NCBI RefSeq assembly: GCF_030272615.1
Contig: NC_081407.1
Coordinates: forward strand, 267,105,574-267,169,573
Reading direction: 5' to 3'
DNA length: 64,000 bases
From: Cryptomeria japonica
Taxonomy: Eukaryota > Streptophyta > Pinopsida > Cupressales > Cupressaceae
A program made the position numbers and the translations under genes. Positions 12,487 to 24,135 of the stretch are shown piece by piece (position 1 is the stretch's first letter; every line of letters starts with the position of its first letter). The notes under the pieces were generated by a model. It worked only from the letters and a program-made list of their open reading frames with translations. It was not told the origin of the DNA and did not search any database.

Positions 12487-12499
12487 CATTCCCCTCAAT

Positions 12500-13130
12500 G
12501 GAAACTCTTTGCTCGGCCAAACATTGTTTTAAATTTAAGAAATTTGGTATTCTATAGAAGTTTAGTAAAAATATCTACAACTCAATCTTCATTTTGATAG
12601 AAATTAATAAAATAATATCCATTTAGAAATTTCTCATGAATAAAGTGGCTTGTACTTCAATGTGTTTACTCCTTTGATGATGATTAAGATTTTTTGCAAG
12701 AGAGATACAACTTTGATTATCAGAAAAAAGTGTGGTACTAGAATTAGGACTTGATCAAAGCTCATTTAGAAGATGATTAAGCTAGGTTGATTATTTAGTT
12801 GCTTCAATAGCACTTTATACTAAGTTTGTAGAAGACAGGGCTACCATAGTATATTTTTTTTATAGTTCTATATGATTGCACATGTTCTTTAAAGTTCAAA
12901 TATATAGCTTGAAGTATTTTTTTGTCAATTGATTCTTGTACAAAATCAACATCACAATATCCACATAGATGAAAATCTTTGAAATGAGAATAATAGAGAC
13001 CAAAATTAATGGTTCCTTTAATAACTCTTATAATATATTTTACTATTTTTTAATATTGGATATAAGGTTTTTGCACAAATCATGATATAACACCTCTTGC
13101 ATATAGGCAATATTTGATCAAGATTTGATA
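12500..13130 (-). pseudogene. Ty1/copia polyprotein relic, RNase H region
   Basis: Read on the minus strand, conceptual pieces in different frames match the end of copia polyproteins in the right order. First comes a stretch like GTINFGL..HSKDFHLCGYCD (about 13020-12950), then DFVQESIDK, then a piece corresponding to STTLFSDNQSCISLAKN with HHQRSKHIEVQ (about 12760-12650), and last VVDIFTKLL (about 12590-12540). These are the RNase H and C-terminal landmarks of copia elements. Many stops and frameshifts make it non-functional. RT and integrase parts upstream are not recognisable in 13130-13900. Confidence 0.65.
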
Positions 13131-16100
13131 AGATAGATATGACTCACAATTAAGTTACCAATATAAAATAGGGTTGATTTTTTTATAGGAGGGTTTAAAT
13201 TCAAGTTTCTTTTATAGGAATAATAGTAGGTTTATAGTTAAACATATCAATTCTACTAAGAAGATTCCAAATATGCTCTATAGGCATCTTATCATCACAT
13301 GAAGGAATATCCTTAGATGTGTCATGAAAGGGTACAACTAAAGTATCCTCAAAATGAGTTAATAGATTGGAAAGAGAGGCGTGTAAAGGTAAAAACTACT
13401 ATGATCATGTACATCACTATCACTAGCCATAGGAACATTAGAATAAACTTGAAGCTCATGAATAAGTGAAGTAAGTGAATCTGACTTGAGGAAAGAAAAA
13501 TTACTAACAAACTCTATGAAGGAGGAAAGATTATATACATGATGGATTAAAACCTCTATAGAAAAGATATATCAATCCACAGGCTCATGAGAGCATCAAG
13601 GATGGTATAATCATATCCTAATATCATAGAAACATATTCACTATGTAATATAGGCACACATAGAGGTTAATGCTAATGAATTATGATAGTCCATGATGTA
13701 AGATGTATCAATGAAGCATAAATCATGGACATATGGGTAATATAAAAAAGATATTAGGTAATATAAACTAAACCTTGACAAAAAGTCAATACACATGTAA
13801 ATGGTGGATTTAAGCCTCAGTTGAATTTTAAAGCAAGATGTAATAAAGAGAAATATCAAATCTTAAAATTCTAATGTAGAAGGAATAAACCCTAGGGTGG
13901 TGTAAAAGTTGACATGCTTACCATAATGTAGAGAAAATAACTAGATTGCTTTACTAGATTTAGGTTAATGAAAATGTTAAATTATTACCTAATTTAGAGT
14001 CATGAGATAACTTAAGGTTTTAACCTCTGAAGCAACACCTTATCATGTTCATACATATGAGAGTTTTTTTAAAGCACCAAAATGGGACCCAAAATAACGC
14101 TTTAGTATTAGGGGGAAATGGGATAATTTAATTTATGTGATATAGATATGTATTGGGGGTTGGGAAGAATGTATACAAGGGGGATGTACTATTTGTAAGT
14201 GGCATTTGAAATCTTCTATAAATCACTTTACATAGATCAATGAGAGGAAACTACGCTCATTATGTTGGTCTTGCTAAGGTCTTGAAGCTATCTTTTTTCT
14301 ACACCACATAGTTTAAAGTATTGGTTAGAGCCTTATAGTACTAGGGCTTCCTACTTAATAGCAACCCTAATGTAATTAATAAAGAAAATACTAGTCATCT
14401 GACCAAGGTCATATAGGTTTGATACAATTCTACCCTTTTTCTAAATTAGTTATAAGACACCTTTTGGTAATGTTGCGACATTACCTTGAAGAATCATTAT
14501 AAATATTTAAAATTTTGTCATAATATAATTTACATTAATATGCATATTATAATTTTGATATATATTCTAATAATGTTGGCATGGAAAGAGTTTGGGGTTA
14601 GGATGCATAAGTAATTTTAAATAATTCTACAAGATGACATATTTATCATAATTCATCTAGGTTTTTTGTGCTAGTACTTTAATGTATGTGATGACAATCA
14701 AAACTAGTTTTGAGTTGGATGTAGGTGTAGAAAGTGCCCCTAGTTGATATGTTAGAAATAACAATAAAATACAAAAATATAATAAAATAGTTACATAAGA
14801 TGCCCAGTGAAAATAAGGAGGTATTTTAATTTTACTCATGTATGAAAAGGGGATCTCAAAATATAAATTTTAGGGGTAAAAATGATATTAGAAGTGATTA
14901 TTTGTAACTTATGAATGTAGGTGTTATTTGATTGGTTTATTAAGTGAATCCCTCAACGAAAAATCATGTGATAGAATTTTTCAATCTATAAATAACATAA
15001 TAAAAGCACTTAGCTAATTTTAGTGATCAATGGATAGTTATATTTTTCTTTGATCACAAATTTTTAACTATAGCTCAAAATTGGAGCTTCCTAGAATAGA
15101 ATGGTAGAGTTTGAATTGGGTTGATCTCATAATTTGTTTAGGTCAAACTTGAACATTGTGGGATTGACCTTTGTGTATGAGAATAATTTGAGATGTAGGG
15201 GATTGATTTAATATAAAATGCACATGAGAATGTTTTTTCTTTGGCCTTCTAGATTTTTGAATCAAGGCAGTGTCTATAGACACCGTTGAGAACTGAGTTG
15301 ACTTGATAGGCAAATGAGTTTTCCCAAGTCAAACAACTTGGTAGAATAAATTAATGACGATGAGAAAGATCAAGGACAACATTTAAGGGCATGAAGACAA
15401 CCTACACAATGATTCATATTTGATTCCTTTATTACCCTTGAGAATTGAAGTCTTGTTTAATTGTTTTCCTTTTCTTTTTGATATTCTCCTTTATACTTGT
15501 TAGTGCACAATGGATGCCTTTAAATACCATTATGTAGCAACATGTCACACAAAACATTTGCTAGATTGTTTCATAATGATTAGCATGAAGGGACAAAAAC
15601 ATTGGAATTTAAATTTGTAATATCATTTATGCTCTCTTCAAGATTGATTTAGATTAATCCTACATCACTTGAAAATTATTTACACGAATAAAGTGGTGAT
15701 TTCAAGACAAAGAATTAATGAATGAAAATTAATGTAAAATGATGATGAAACAAATCTAGTACAAGAATATACCACTTATCAATATATTATCAAGTTAAAA
15801 CATTCCATCAAAATAAATATAAAATCATACACAACAATTTATGGGGAACTAACCCATTAGTACAATCTATATATATAATGAGAAAACCACAAATATACTA
15901 AATTTTTTATCTATTTATAATGATATCACATGTAAAGCCAAAATTTAGGGAAATGGCTATTCTCCATACATCGAAAACACAAATTTGCATAACGCAGTTG
16001 TTTTTAGTGTTTTTTTGCATTTTTACAACATTAAAAAAGCAGATTAAAAGGATCAACGTGCTGTTTTATATGAAGAATAAACAACTCTAAAATTTAGAAC

Positions 16101-16690
16101 CAAATCCTAAGAGGAACCAACAACATATACATTTTTACGCCGAAGGCGTTTCCATATTTGAGATGGACAACCTCAGATTTGAAATCAATGTACCATGTTT
16201 TCCAATAGTCCTGCAAGACAATTGAAAATTTTTCAACCGTTAGATTATGTTTTGATTCCGATTATCAATTTATTCTCTTTGTACACTCACATAAGTTCTG
16301 TTGCGACTTCTACACACTTCTCATGAATAACTTCGTACCCTCAATCATTTTCTAGATTTTTCTAGACGACACTAGCTATGGGGCCCTTTAAACAACACCC
16401 CATAGCCCCTACTAGCTTTCCTCATTCCTATGCCTTAGTACATCCAATACTTCCCTTTCACTTGGCTCAAAAATTTGCCACCAGACAAGTACATCGACTC
16501 CCTCTTACCGAAAATCCGCCCTTCCTCTCATCGAAAGTTTCCCTCCCTTCTGCGATGCAAGCCTTTGAAAGGGGATCCTGCTGCCACTGTCTCATCAACA
16601 GGTTATCTTCGTTTTGGGCCCATTAAGTTATCTTCTTATTCATGGTATCTAGTATTACACCTAATAAATATGTTTTAGTATTGTTGGTTG
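13131..16690. other. AT-rich intergenic DNA without a recognisable gene
   Basis: Only short open frames occur (for example 13641-13859 and 14657-14839, both minus), with no domain or motif. The left few hundred bases may be older parts of the antisense copia relic. A frame at 16378-16626 (+) is Pro/His/Ser-rich and unrecognised. A phrase near 16325 (CATGAATAACTTCGTACCCTCA) recurs in altered form near 18447, suggesting a dispersed repeat. Confidence 0.45.
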
Positions 16691-17089
16691 TGAAATTAGT
16701 TCGATAAGTAGGTAATTGTCATGGTCTCTTTGTCAATTGCAAAAGTAAAGTTCATGCCAACTAATCATGCATGTAAGGTAGAGTTGTGCAGGTTGTATGA
16801 TTATGCATGGAGGCTGCATGAAGTTAGATATTGCACTTGCAGGTGATTAAAGGACCACGGCCATAGAGATATGATAGCATGTGCAAACATGTTTGACCAA
16901 GAGCATAAGTGTTGCTGCAACATTATATAGCACATCATGTCATATAACATGCCATGCTAGTCTCACATGGAGTTACAAAAGGCAAGCCTGGAATGTGCTA
17001 TTAGGAAAGATATTTGGATGAAGAAGGCAAAGGTCAGCAATGTGGTGGAGGCATTGAGAAAGCTCTTCTGAATCTGCAATAGTAAAGTT

Positions 17090-17480
17090 TCAGTTCTGCA
17101 TAACACGAATGTTATCACTGTATGGGTTGCATGCAGTTACATAAAGTATTAGTTGCAGATGTTAATAGCCCGCAAGTTATTGCATTCTATGTAACTGCAA
17201 AAGGTGACCAGATTTGTCAATAACATGAGGGTTATATAACTGCAAATGTCAATAACATGGTGGATATATGACTGCAGTTGTCAATAACACGACAGGTTAG
17301 TTGTGTTGGTCTTGTGATAGATGATATCAATAACATGAAGGTTACCACAGTTGAAGAGTGCAAAGGAAGAATCACATAACACAAAGGTTATCGACTAAAT
17401 TGTAAAAGAACTGTATAACACGATGGTTATGTAGGTTATTGATTTAGGGTGTGCATGACACACCATGTTATTGATTGTCT
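17090..17480. repeat. Cluster of ATAACACGAAGGTTAT-like dyad motifs
   Basis: About eight imperfect copies of ATAAC-RYGA-RGGTTAT occur at irregular spacing (near 17103, 17221, 17253, 17284, 17330, 17376, 17415 and inverted near 17467). Several are preceded by GTCA. Each has dyad symmetry (ATAAC...GTTAT). The same motif recurs at 39985-40200, 41440-41790, 36850 and in the 84-bp array. It looks like a degraded repeat family rather than coding sequence. Confidence 0.6.
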
Positions 17481-17699
17481 CAATCTTGCTAAGGAGTTAC
17501 CCCACATGACCTTGAGAGTGTCAATTATGGGTATTAAAGTCACAACTATTGGTGCAATGTAAAAAAATAATTGGGCATTAAATCAACAAGTAATTGGGCA
17601 TTAAATCAACAAGTAAAGGTATTAAATCAACATCTACTATCACAACAAATGGAAGGTCCTCTCTCCTATTCATGATGTAAGTTTTGAGCTAGCATATGC

Positions 17700-17828
17700 C
17701 CCTTATCCTTTTGAAAGATGATCCATGGTATAAGGATGTAACTATATATATATATATATAATATATTAAAAAATAAAAAAATATTATAAATAAAGTATAT
17801 TAAAAAATAAGAAAATATATTTTAAAAG

Positions 17829-17917
<89 letters not shown>

Positions 17918-18260
17918 CTTAATAACAATATAGTTAAAATTTATTAAAAAATATTAAAAAAATATTTAAAATTTAAAAAATATTTAAAATTTAAAAAATA
18001 TTTAAAAATAAAAAGTATAATATAAATAAAATATATTTGACAAAAATATATTAAAAACTTAATAAAAATATAGTTCAAATTTATTAAAAAGTATAAAATA
18101 TATATATTAAATTTATAATATATTAAAAAATTAAAAATATAATATAAATAAATAAATTAAAAATAAAAAAAAAATATTACAAAACAATATAAAAAACTAT
18201 ATTAAAAATTTAATAAAAAAATAAAAATAAAATGTAAATAAAAATATAAAAAAAAAATTA
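17700..18260. repeat. Very AT-rich block with (AT)n microsatellites
   Basis: Pure (AT)n runs lie at about 17742-17761 and 17832-17916 (the second about 42 repeats). The rest is TTAAAAAATA/ATTTAAAA text to about 18260. No coding potential. Confidence 0.95.
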
Positions 18261-18496
18261 ATAAAAAAACCTTGTTTTTAAGGGGGTTGGCTCTCCCCCA
18301 TTCCCCTGCGTATCCTCGACCTTTTAGAAACAAGAAGAAATAGACAACTTCTTTTGCAGAGGAAATGTAATGAATAAGATCATACCCTCGGCCTTTCACA
18401 CATTCTCTCTCACATTGTCTAAGTTTTCTACACAAGTGTCTTGAATAATTTCATACCCTCAGCCTTTCGGAAACAAAAAGAAGAAAGACTCGTGAG

Positions 18497-18640
18497 TTTT
18501 TTGATTGAATGAATGAATGAATGTTTTTAATAGCATCCACGAGGCCGAACAACCTATAGGACCCACAGATAGCTAGCAAAACATGTGAAGTAAAAAACAA
18601 ACCCAGACTGAAAACTGAGACTGCTAGGCCTCTTTCTCCT
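18497..18640 (-). other. Probable LINE 3' end with simple tail
   Basis: On the minus strand the sequence after the LINE coding relic ends in (CATT)3CAATCAAAAAA near 18497-18520. Short A-rich or simple-sequence tails of this kind are typical of non-LTR retrotransposon 3' ends. I found no matching target-site duplication on the far side, which fits later damage at the 5' end. Confidence 0.45.
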
Positions 18641-18641
18641 T

Positions 18642-19690
18642 CTACAACTTGGTTCTTCTGCTATGTATCTTGATTAGGAGATCCACAACTCTTGTTATCT
18701 TTTCCTCGACAAATAGATTACTCAAGGTGTCTACATTTAATGTCTCAACATAATTGGTCTGAATGCCATTGTAGGCTGGACACTCCATCATGTAATGCCA
18801 TTCCGTCTCCACAACCCCTTGAGTGCAATATCTACATCTTCTATCTTCCCATTCCTCTTTGGGTATCATCCATCTCCCTGTTTCGCATCTAAGATGATGT
18901 TATCTGGTCCTTATTTGAGCAATTAACATTTTTACCTTCCATTTTATGTCCATTCCTATATAGTTTTTTTGTGTATGGTCATGTGTAGGATTGAAATGTT
19001 TGATATAGTATTCCTTTTTTCTCCCTAATTAACCTGTCCACATGTTTTCTTTGAATTCGTCTTGCACATATTTCTTTATTTCTCCATTTTTATTTGGGCA
19101 ATCGTTTATATTAATGCCCCATTTATTCATCCACTTAATGTTTTGTTTCATCCATGTGCTCTTCCTTCTATCTAGTCTTTCTCCCGTTGCTATTTTTGGC
19201 CAGCAATGTACCTCCATATTTTCTATCCTTCTTAAATAACTTAGCAATTGAAACATAGCTAATGCTTCAATAGGGAAAACCTCGACCTCTGCTAGGACAA
19301 TCTCATACATGATAGATGACTTAATCTTGAGGCTAGCCGTAATCAAATGCTTTTGTAATCTTTCTATTTGTTTCCATTTCCTCGTTGAAGTGTTGTTGCT
19401 CCATACTTCACATCCATATAGTACCACTAGAACCACAAGAAGCCCAAAAAGAGTTTTCTTAGTTTTCCAATCCCATAACTCAACTCTTCTACATCTATTT
19501 TGAAGTGAGTATAAGGCTTTCCAGCCCCCTTGAATCCTTTTTGCCCTACATGTCTCCCAACTAAGTTTATTGTGGAAGTCTAGGCCAAGGTACTTATATT
19601 CATTAACCATTTGTAAGAAGTTTCCCTAAAAAATAAATTCTCTATGAGCCTTCTTTCTCTTCAAGGTGAAGATCATGACCTTGGTTTTGC
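18642..19690 (-). pseudogene. LINE ORF2 C-terminal region relic
   Basis: Two in-frame open segments (19610-19029 and 18869-18642) follow the RT relic. The first begins with MVNEYKYLGLDFHNKLSW, the hallmark segment just after the RT domain in plant and animal LINEs (family pattern: KYLG followed by a Leu/Ser-rich stretch), and includes LYGCEVW, another conserved point. The second ends with a Cys/His tail CRYC...ETEWHYMMECPAY, the C-x2-C...H-x4-C type zinc finger found at the end of many LINE ORF2 proteins. Stops between them, and a TAG near 19627, make it non-functional. The frame differs from that of the RT core, so a frameshift lies near 19690-19760. Confidence 0.75.
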
Positions 19691-19750
19691 TAGTCTTCAC
19701 CTACATCGCCACCTCATGACAAAAATGTTATAGAGCCTTCAAGTGTTCTT

Positions 19751-20783
19751 TCAAATCTTGTGTTGTTTTGCCATTAAGATAAGATCATCAACATATAAGA
19801 GCAACTTTATAATGTAATTGGCCAAATGAACTCCCCCACCACCAAACTTGTTTATCCATTCCTCTAACTTGTCAATGTATAACCCAGATAGGGTAGGGGA
19901 TAATGGGCAGCCCTGCTTGACTCTAATGTCACTTCTAAAGCATTTTGATAAGCCCTGTTTGGTCCGTATCTTGGCCCAGACTTGGTCATATAATCTATGA
20001 ACAACAACTCTATATTGCACTGGAATTTCCAACTCTTCCATTCTACTCCACAATTTGCTTCTAGGTACTGTATCAAAATATTTTTTGAAATCAACAAAGC
20101 AGCAAAAAACTTTCCCTCCCTGTTTATCCCATACCTTCTCAATCAAATGTCTGAGTGTAATGCAATGATCAATGGTAGAATAATTAGGCCTGAAGCATGC
20201 TTGTCCTTTGCTCTTGTTACCCTCTTTTTCAGACCATTTGCTGATTCGTCTTTCAATCATGCTCCCAAAAAATTTACCGAAGAGAGGATTGATCATTATA
20301 GTGCAGTAATTTGAGGGGTTACTTATGTCTCCACTTTTGAGCAAGGGGACAACAACACTAGTTGACCAATTTGTCAGAAATCCATTTTGAATAACTCCAT
20401 TAAATATTCTTTTGATGTGAGGTGTGAGGATTTATAACCCCCATCTTAAATGTTTTGCTTGTATGCCATCTATATCCCAAGCTTTACCCACCACAAGCTT
20501 TCTAATTCCTTCTTTGATATTGTCTGAGGAGAAGAGTTTAATTCTTGATTCGATCATCGGTGGGGTATCTCTGTCCATATAACTGCTTTGCATACTCTAA
20601 CCATTGAAGATCTGTGATATTATTTTCTTTGCCTGTGTCTCTCTGCTGCAACTCTTTCCAAAAACCTCTTGGGTTGTGCCTCCCAAACTTAATCAACTCT
20701 TTTCTCCTTGTTTGCATGTAATCCTCTTTTTCCATTCTCACTAGTTTTGTAATTTCCTTGTTATTACCCTGTATTTTGACCAT
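19751..20783 (-). pseudogene. LINE reverse transcriptase relic
   Basis: The segment 20344-19751 reads as a non-LTR reverse transcriptase. It has SNYCTIMINPLFGKFF (RT block before finger 1), FVDFKKYFDTVPRSKLW (palm Asp block), IRVKQGCPLSPTLSGLYID (the GCPLSP block) and LLYVDDLILMA with the catalytic YVDD motif. The upstream piece 20783-20538 (FWKELQQRD...) matches the linker between endonuclease and RT. The pieces are in different frames and separated by stops at 20345-20537, so no active enzyme is made. Its order with the endonuclease relic upstream and the C-terminal tail downstream shows one LINE insertion of about 2.9 kb, antisense to the window. Confidence 0.85.
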
Positions 20784-21430
20784 TTTCTTTGTTGCCTTAC
20801 ACTCTTCATCATACCATGGGTTTGCAGGGAAGCTATTTTTGTTGTCCCTTTTGGGTCTAGACCGTCTACATGAGTTGAGGGCCTTGAGGATTATAGAAGT
20901 TAATTTGACACTGCCTATTATTTCCTTGTTTGAATTGATTAGCCCATTGGCTCCCTCAACATGCAGCTATTTTTTTAGCGTTGTTCGAAAGATTTATTGA
21001 TTTTCATGTGTCAAGAGGATAGTCCCTTGAGCAACCTCTTTCTTTACTATTTGTTGTATCTCCTTTTGGTGTTGATTATCCTTTTACATGCTGATCTTTA
21101 CATATATTAGATTGTGATCTGATTTCATTTCTATGAGACAGTCCTTCACCTCTATATCTATAACACTTGTCACAAGTTTCTTTGAACTTATATAACATAA
21201 TCTACCACACTCTGACCATTGTAAGTGTGACATGTAATGTTCTCAGAGCTCAACCAAGCCTTTAATCCGTTGCATATAACTCCTAGCAATTCTGCCCCAT
21301 AATGTGTGATAGCTGCTTTTCCATCTGGAGACATTCTTTCTACTGCAGAATACACGTCCCATCAATCCTGTTTCCCTCGGGCAACCCACAAACGTTTAAA
21401 TTCATATTACCAACACACAACGCACAAGGC
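20784..21430 (-). pseudogene. LINE endonuclease relic, partial
   Basis: On the minus strand, fragments correspond to the end of an APE-type endonuclease: a piece reading GQSVVDYVI (about 21215-21190), followed by IDIEVKDCLIEMKSDHNLIYVKI (about 21160-21090), which carries the SDH motif with the catalytic His. A more N-terminal piece lies near 21400-21290. Frames change and stops are frequent. The N-terminal half of the endonuclease and ORF1 are missing, so the LINE is 5'-truncated or broken there. Confidence 0.6.
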
Positions 21431-21436
21431 TTTGTG

Positions 21437-21860
21437 TGAACTATTATTGTCCACTACTTCTCAGATATTAAGAAAGAAACATCAATGTTATAGTCGTTAC
21501 AGTTGTTGGACTCCGATAGATACATATCATAACACGAGGATAAGCAGGGACATCGTATTAATAACCATGAATGCTCAACTCATATCTTCTCAGCGTAAAA
21601 TACAAGTCTAAATTTGTGTGACGAACAGTCGCTTACTCCCGACACAAGAGATGGAATGCTTTTCTATGAACTATTATTATCCACTACTTTTGAGATACGG
21701 AGAAAAAACTAAGAGGAGGATAAGCAGGGAAGTCGTATTCATAACTATGAAAGCTCTGTCCCTCACAAGTTGCCATTGCAATCGACACTCAAGTCGTGTA
21801 TTATTACAACATCAACATCACGCAGTGGAAGCTGTAGAGTGCATTGATATTTTTTGAAGT
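21437..21860. repeat. Imperfect 228-bp direct duplication
   Basis: The text GTGAACTATTATTGTCCACT... with AGGATAAGCAGGGACATCGTATTAATAACC (21437-21575) recurs as ATGAACTATTATTATCCACT... with AGGATAAGCAGGGAAGTCGTATTCATAACT (about 21665-21750). Open frames of 101 and 79 codons lie in the two copies but match nothing I recognise. It abuts the 5' end of the LINE relic. Confidence 0.6.
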
Positions 21861-22915
21861 TATTTATTCTCAAGGATTTGTTGTATGTTCGATGCTTCCA
21901 CATTTTGCAAACTATGATTCACCTCATTCCTTCATTTAACAGATAACAGTAGAATTGTATTAGGAAATTGAAAATGAGACGACGTGTAACTTGAAATTGC
22001 CTGTTCCTGGCATCCATGCACTATATAGAGTATATAGCCATTTGTCCAATGTTTGCTTCCACACCATTAGTTCTTTGCCACACATGACAGTTCACGTCAA
22101 AACAAGATGCATTATACAACTACCATTGATGTGATTATGTTGCCAAAGGAAGACTTTAAGAGAGGACACCATTATTTGAGTCCAACAACACACTAGAAAA
22201 AGTTAGATATGGGAAGACTAAAATTTACTAGCAGTTGTCTCATAGAGCCTTGTGGTAGCAATAATCAAAGTCTGTTGGTCACCAATAACATCCAGCCTCT
22301 AGACAAGAAAAAATACTATTTTTCAATACATTTATTTGAAACTTTTTAGATTGCCAATATCAAGAATCAATAATAAAATCTTAGTTGTTTTGCTATAAAA
22401 TATTTAAATGAACTATTATCTCTAAATTTTATAATTTATATAATATATTATATAGAACATAATCTATTATTTATATATTAATTTTATAATATAATATGTA
22501 TTAAAATATTTTTTTAATATATAATTTATTATTTATATGTTATATTTATTGAATACCATAATATGAAAGTTATTAAAAAATTTAAAATTAAAATAAAATT
22601 AAAAAATATCAATATATAACGAACTATTTATAAATTATATTTATTATCTCTATATGTTATAATTATAATATTATATATAAATACAATTAAATAATAAATA
22701 TTATTTTAAATATACAAATTTATTATCTTATTCTAAAAATATGTTTATATGTGCATGCAAATATAAGTATAATACAAATTTTATATAAACTAAACATTTA
22801 ATTCTAATTGATTTTAAAATTATATTTAATTATTTATAATAGATAAAATTTATAATAAATATAATTAAAATTTAATATTAAACAACAAATATATTTGAAT
22901 ATATATATTTATTAT
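21861..22915. other. AT-rich intergenic DNA, no gene
   Basis: From about 22320 onward the sequence is nearly pure A/T with ATATAATATTATA text. No reading frame or structured repeat beyond this is seen. Confidence 0.6.
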
Positions 22916-23409
22916 GTTTCTCCCAACTTATAGCTATCTCTTTATCTCTTCTTTCTATCCCTCTCTGCCTCTCTCACTATCACTCCCTCTTTCTATATCT
23001 CTCTACTCCCGCATCTCTCTCCCTCTCTCTCTATCTCTCTATTTATATATCTTTATCTCTTCATTTTTCTCTCTCTCACTAATATATACACAATCTCTAT
23101 TTCTCATTCCTTATCTGTATTTGTATCTTTATCTCTCTAACTTTCTATCTCTCTTCCTCTCTCTATGCCTATCTATGCCACCTTCTTTCTCTCACACTCA
23201 TGCCCCCACATCTCAATTTTTCTATCTCCACCTCCTCGCTTCTATCTATATCTCATTATATCTACCTCTCTCTTGTGAAATCTATCTATCTTGTTATATA
23301 TCTTTGTCTCCCTCTCTCTCCTCTCTATCTATTTCTATCCATATCTCCGAGCTCTATCTACCTCTCTATATCCCTCTCTATATATTTATATCTCCTTCTA
23401 TCAATATCA

Positions 23410-23450
<41 letters not shown>

Positions 23451-23569
23451 ACTTCATCTCTCCCTCCATCTCCCCTATTCTATATGTTTATCTCTATTTC
23501 TCTCTTTATCTCTCCTTCCTCTATATCATTATTATCTATATGTATTTCTCTTATTCACTCCATCTATCC

Positions 23570-23656
<87 letters not shown>

Positions 23657-24135
23657 GCGCACATACACACATTTATTCCATTTTTCCCTCCTACTCTATG
23701 TCTTTGTCTCTACTTATCTATCTTCATGTCCCCTATCTCTTTATATTACTCTCTATCTATATTTGTCCCTCTATCCCTCTCTGTCTCTGTCTCCCTCTCC
23801 CTCGCTCATTGATCTATCTCCCCTTCTCTCCCCCTCCTCTACCTATCTTTCTCCTATCTCTCAATCTCTCCCTCTCCCACTTCCTTTATATCTCTTGCTT
23901 CTTCTATATCTCTTTATCGTCCTTTTCACTCTATATATTTATCTTTCATATACCTCTCTCTATACCTCCATCTATTTTTATCTCTCCCCCCCTCTCTATC
24001 TCTATATATTTATCTCTTCCATCTCTATCTCTCCCTCTCTCCTCCATCTCAATCTCTATCTTCTCACCTACCCTCCCTTTGACTCTTCCCAAATCTATTT
24101 CTCCTAATCTCTCCATCTCCATCTGTGTTGCAAAC
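22916..24135. repeat. 1.2-kb polypyrimidine tract with CT, CA and CG microsatellites
   Basis: The plus strand is almost entirely C/T with spaced A (TATCTCTC, CCCTCTCT). Pure (CT)n occurs at 23411-23448, and a compound (CT)n(CA)n(CG)n at about 23574-23660 with some 10 CG repeats. Several long open frames, including one of 397 codons rich in Ser/Leu/Tyr/Pro, span it only because the C/T text lacks stops; they are not genes. Such tracts can form triplex (H-DNA), and the CA/CG part can form Z-DNA. Confidence 0.95.

Noticed and set aside
13641-14839. Short minus-strand frames as genes (13641-13859, 14657-14839)
   Set aside because: They are hydrophobic low-complexity readings of AT-rich DNA with no family match.
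19029-20344. Active LINE reverse transcriptase
   Set aside because: The YVDD motif is intact, but frames change between RT and the C-terminal part, several stops occur, and the endonuclease is incomplete.
22914-24107. 397-codon open frame (Ser/Leu/Tyr/Pro-rich), the second longest single open frame on the plus strand
   Set aside because: It exists only because C/T-rich microsatellite text lacks stop codons. The composition is pure repeat and no domain is present.
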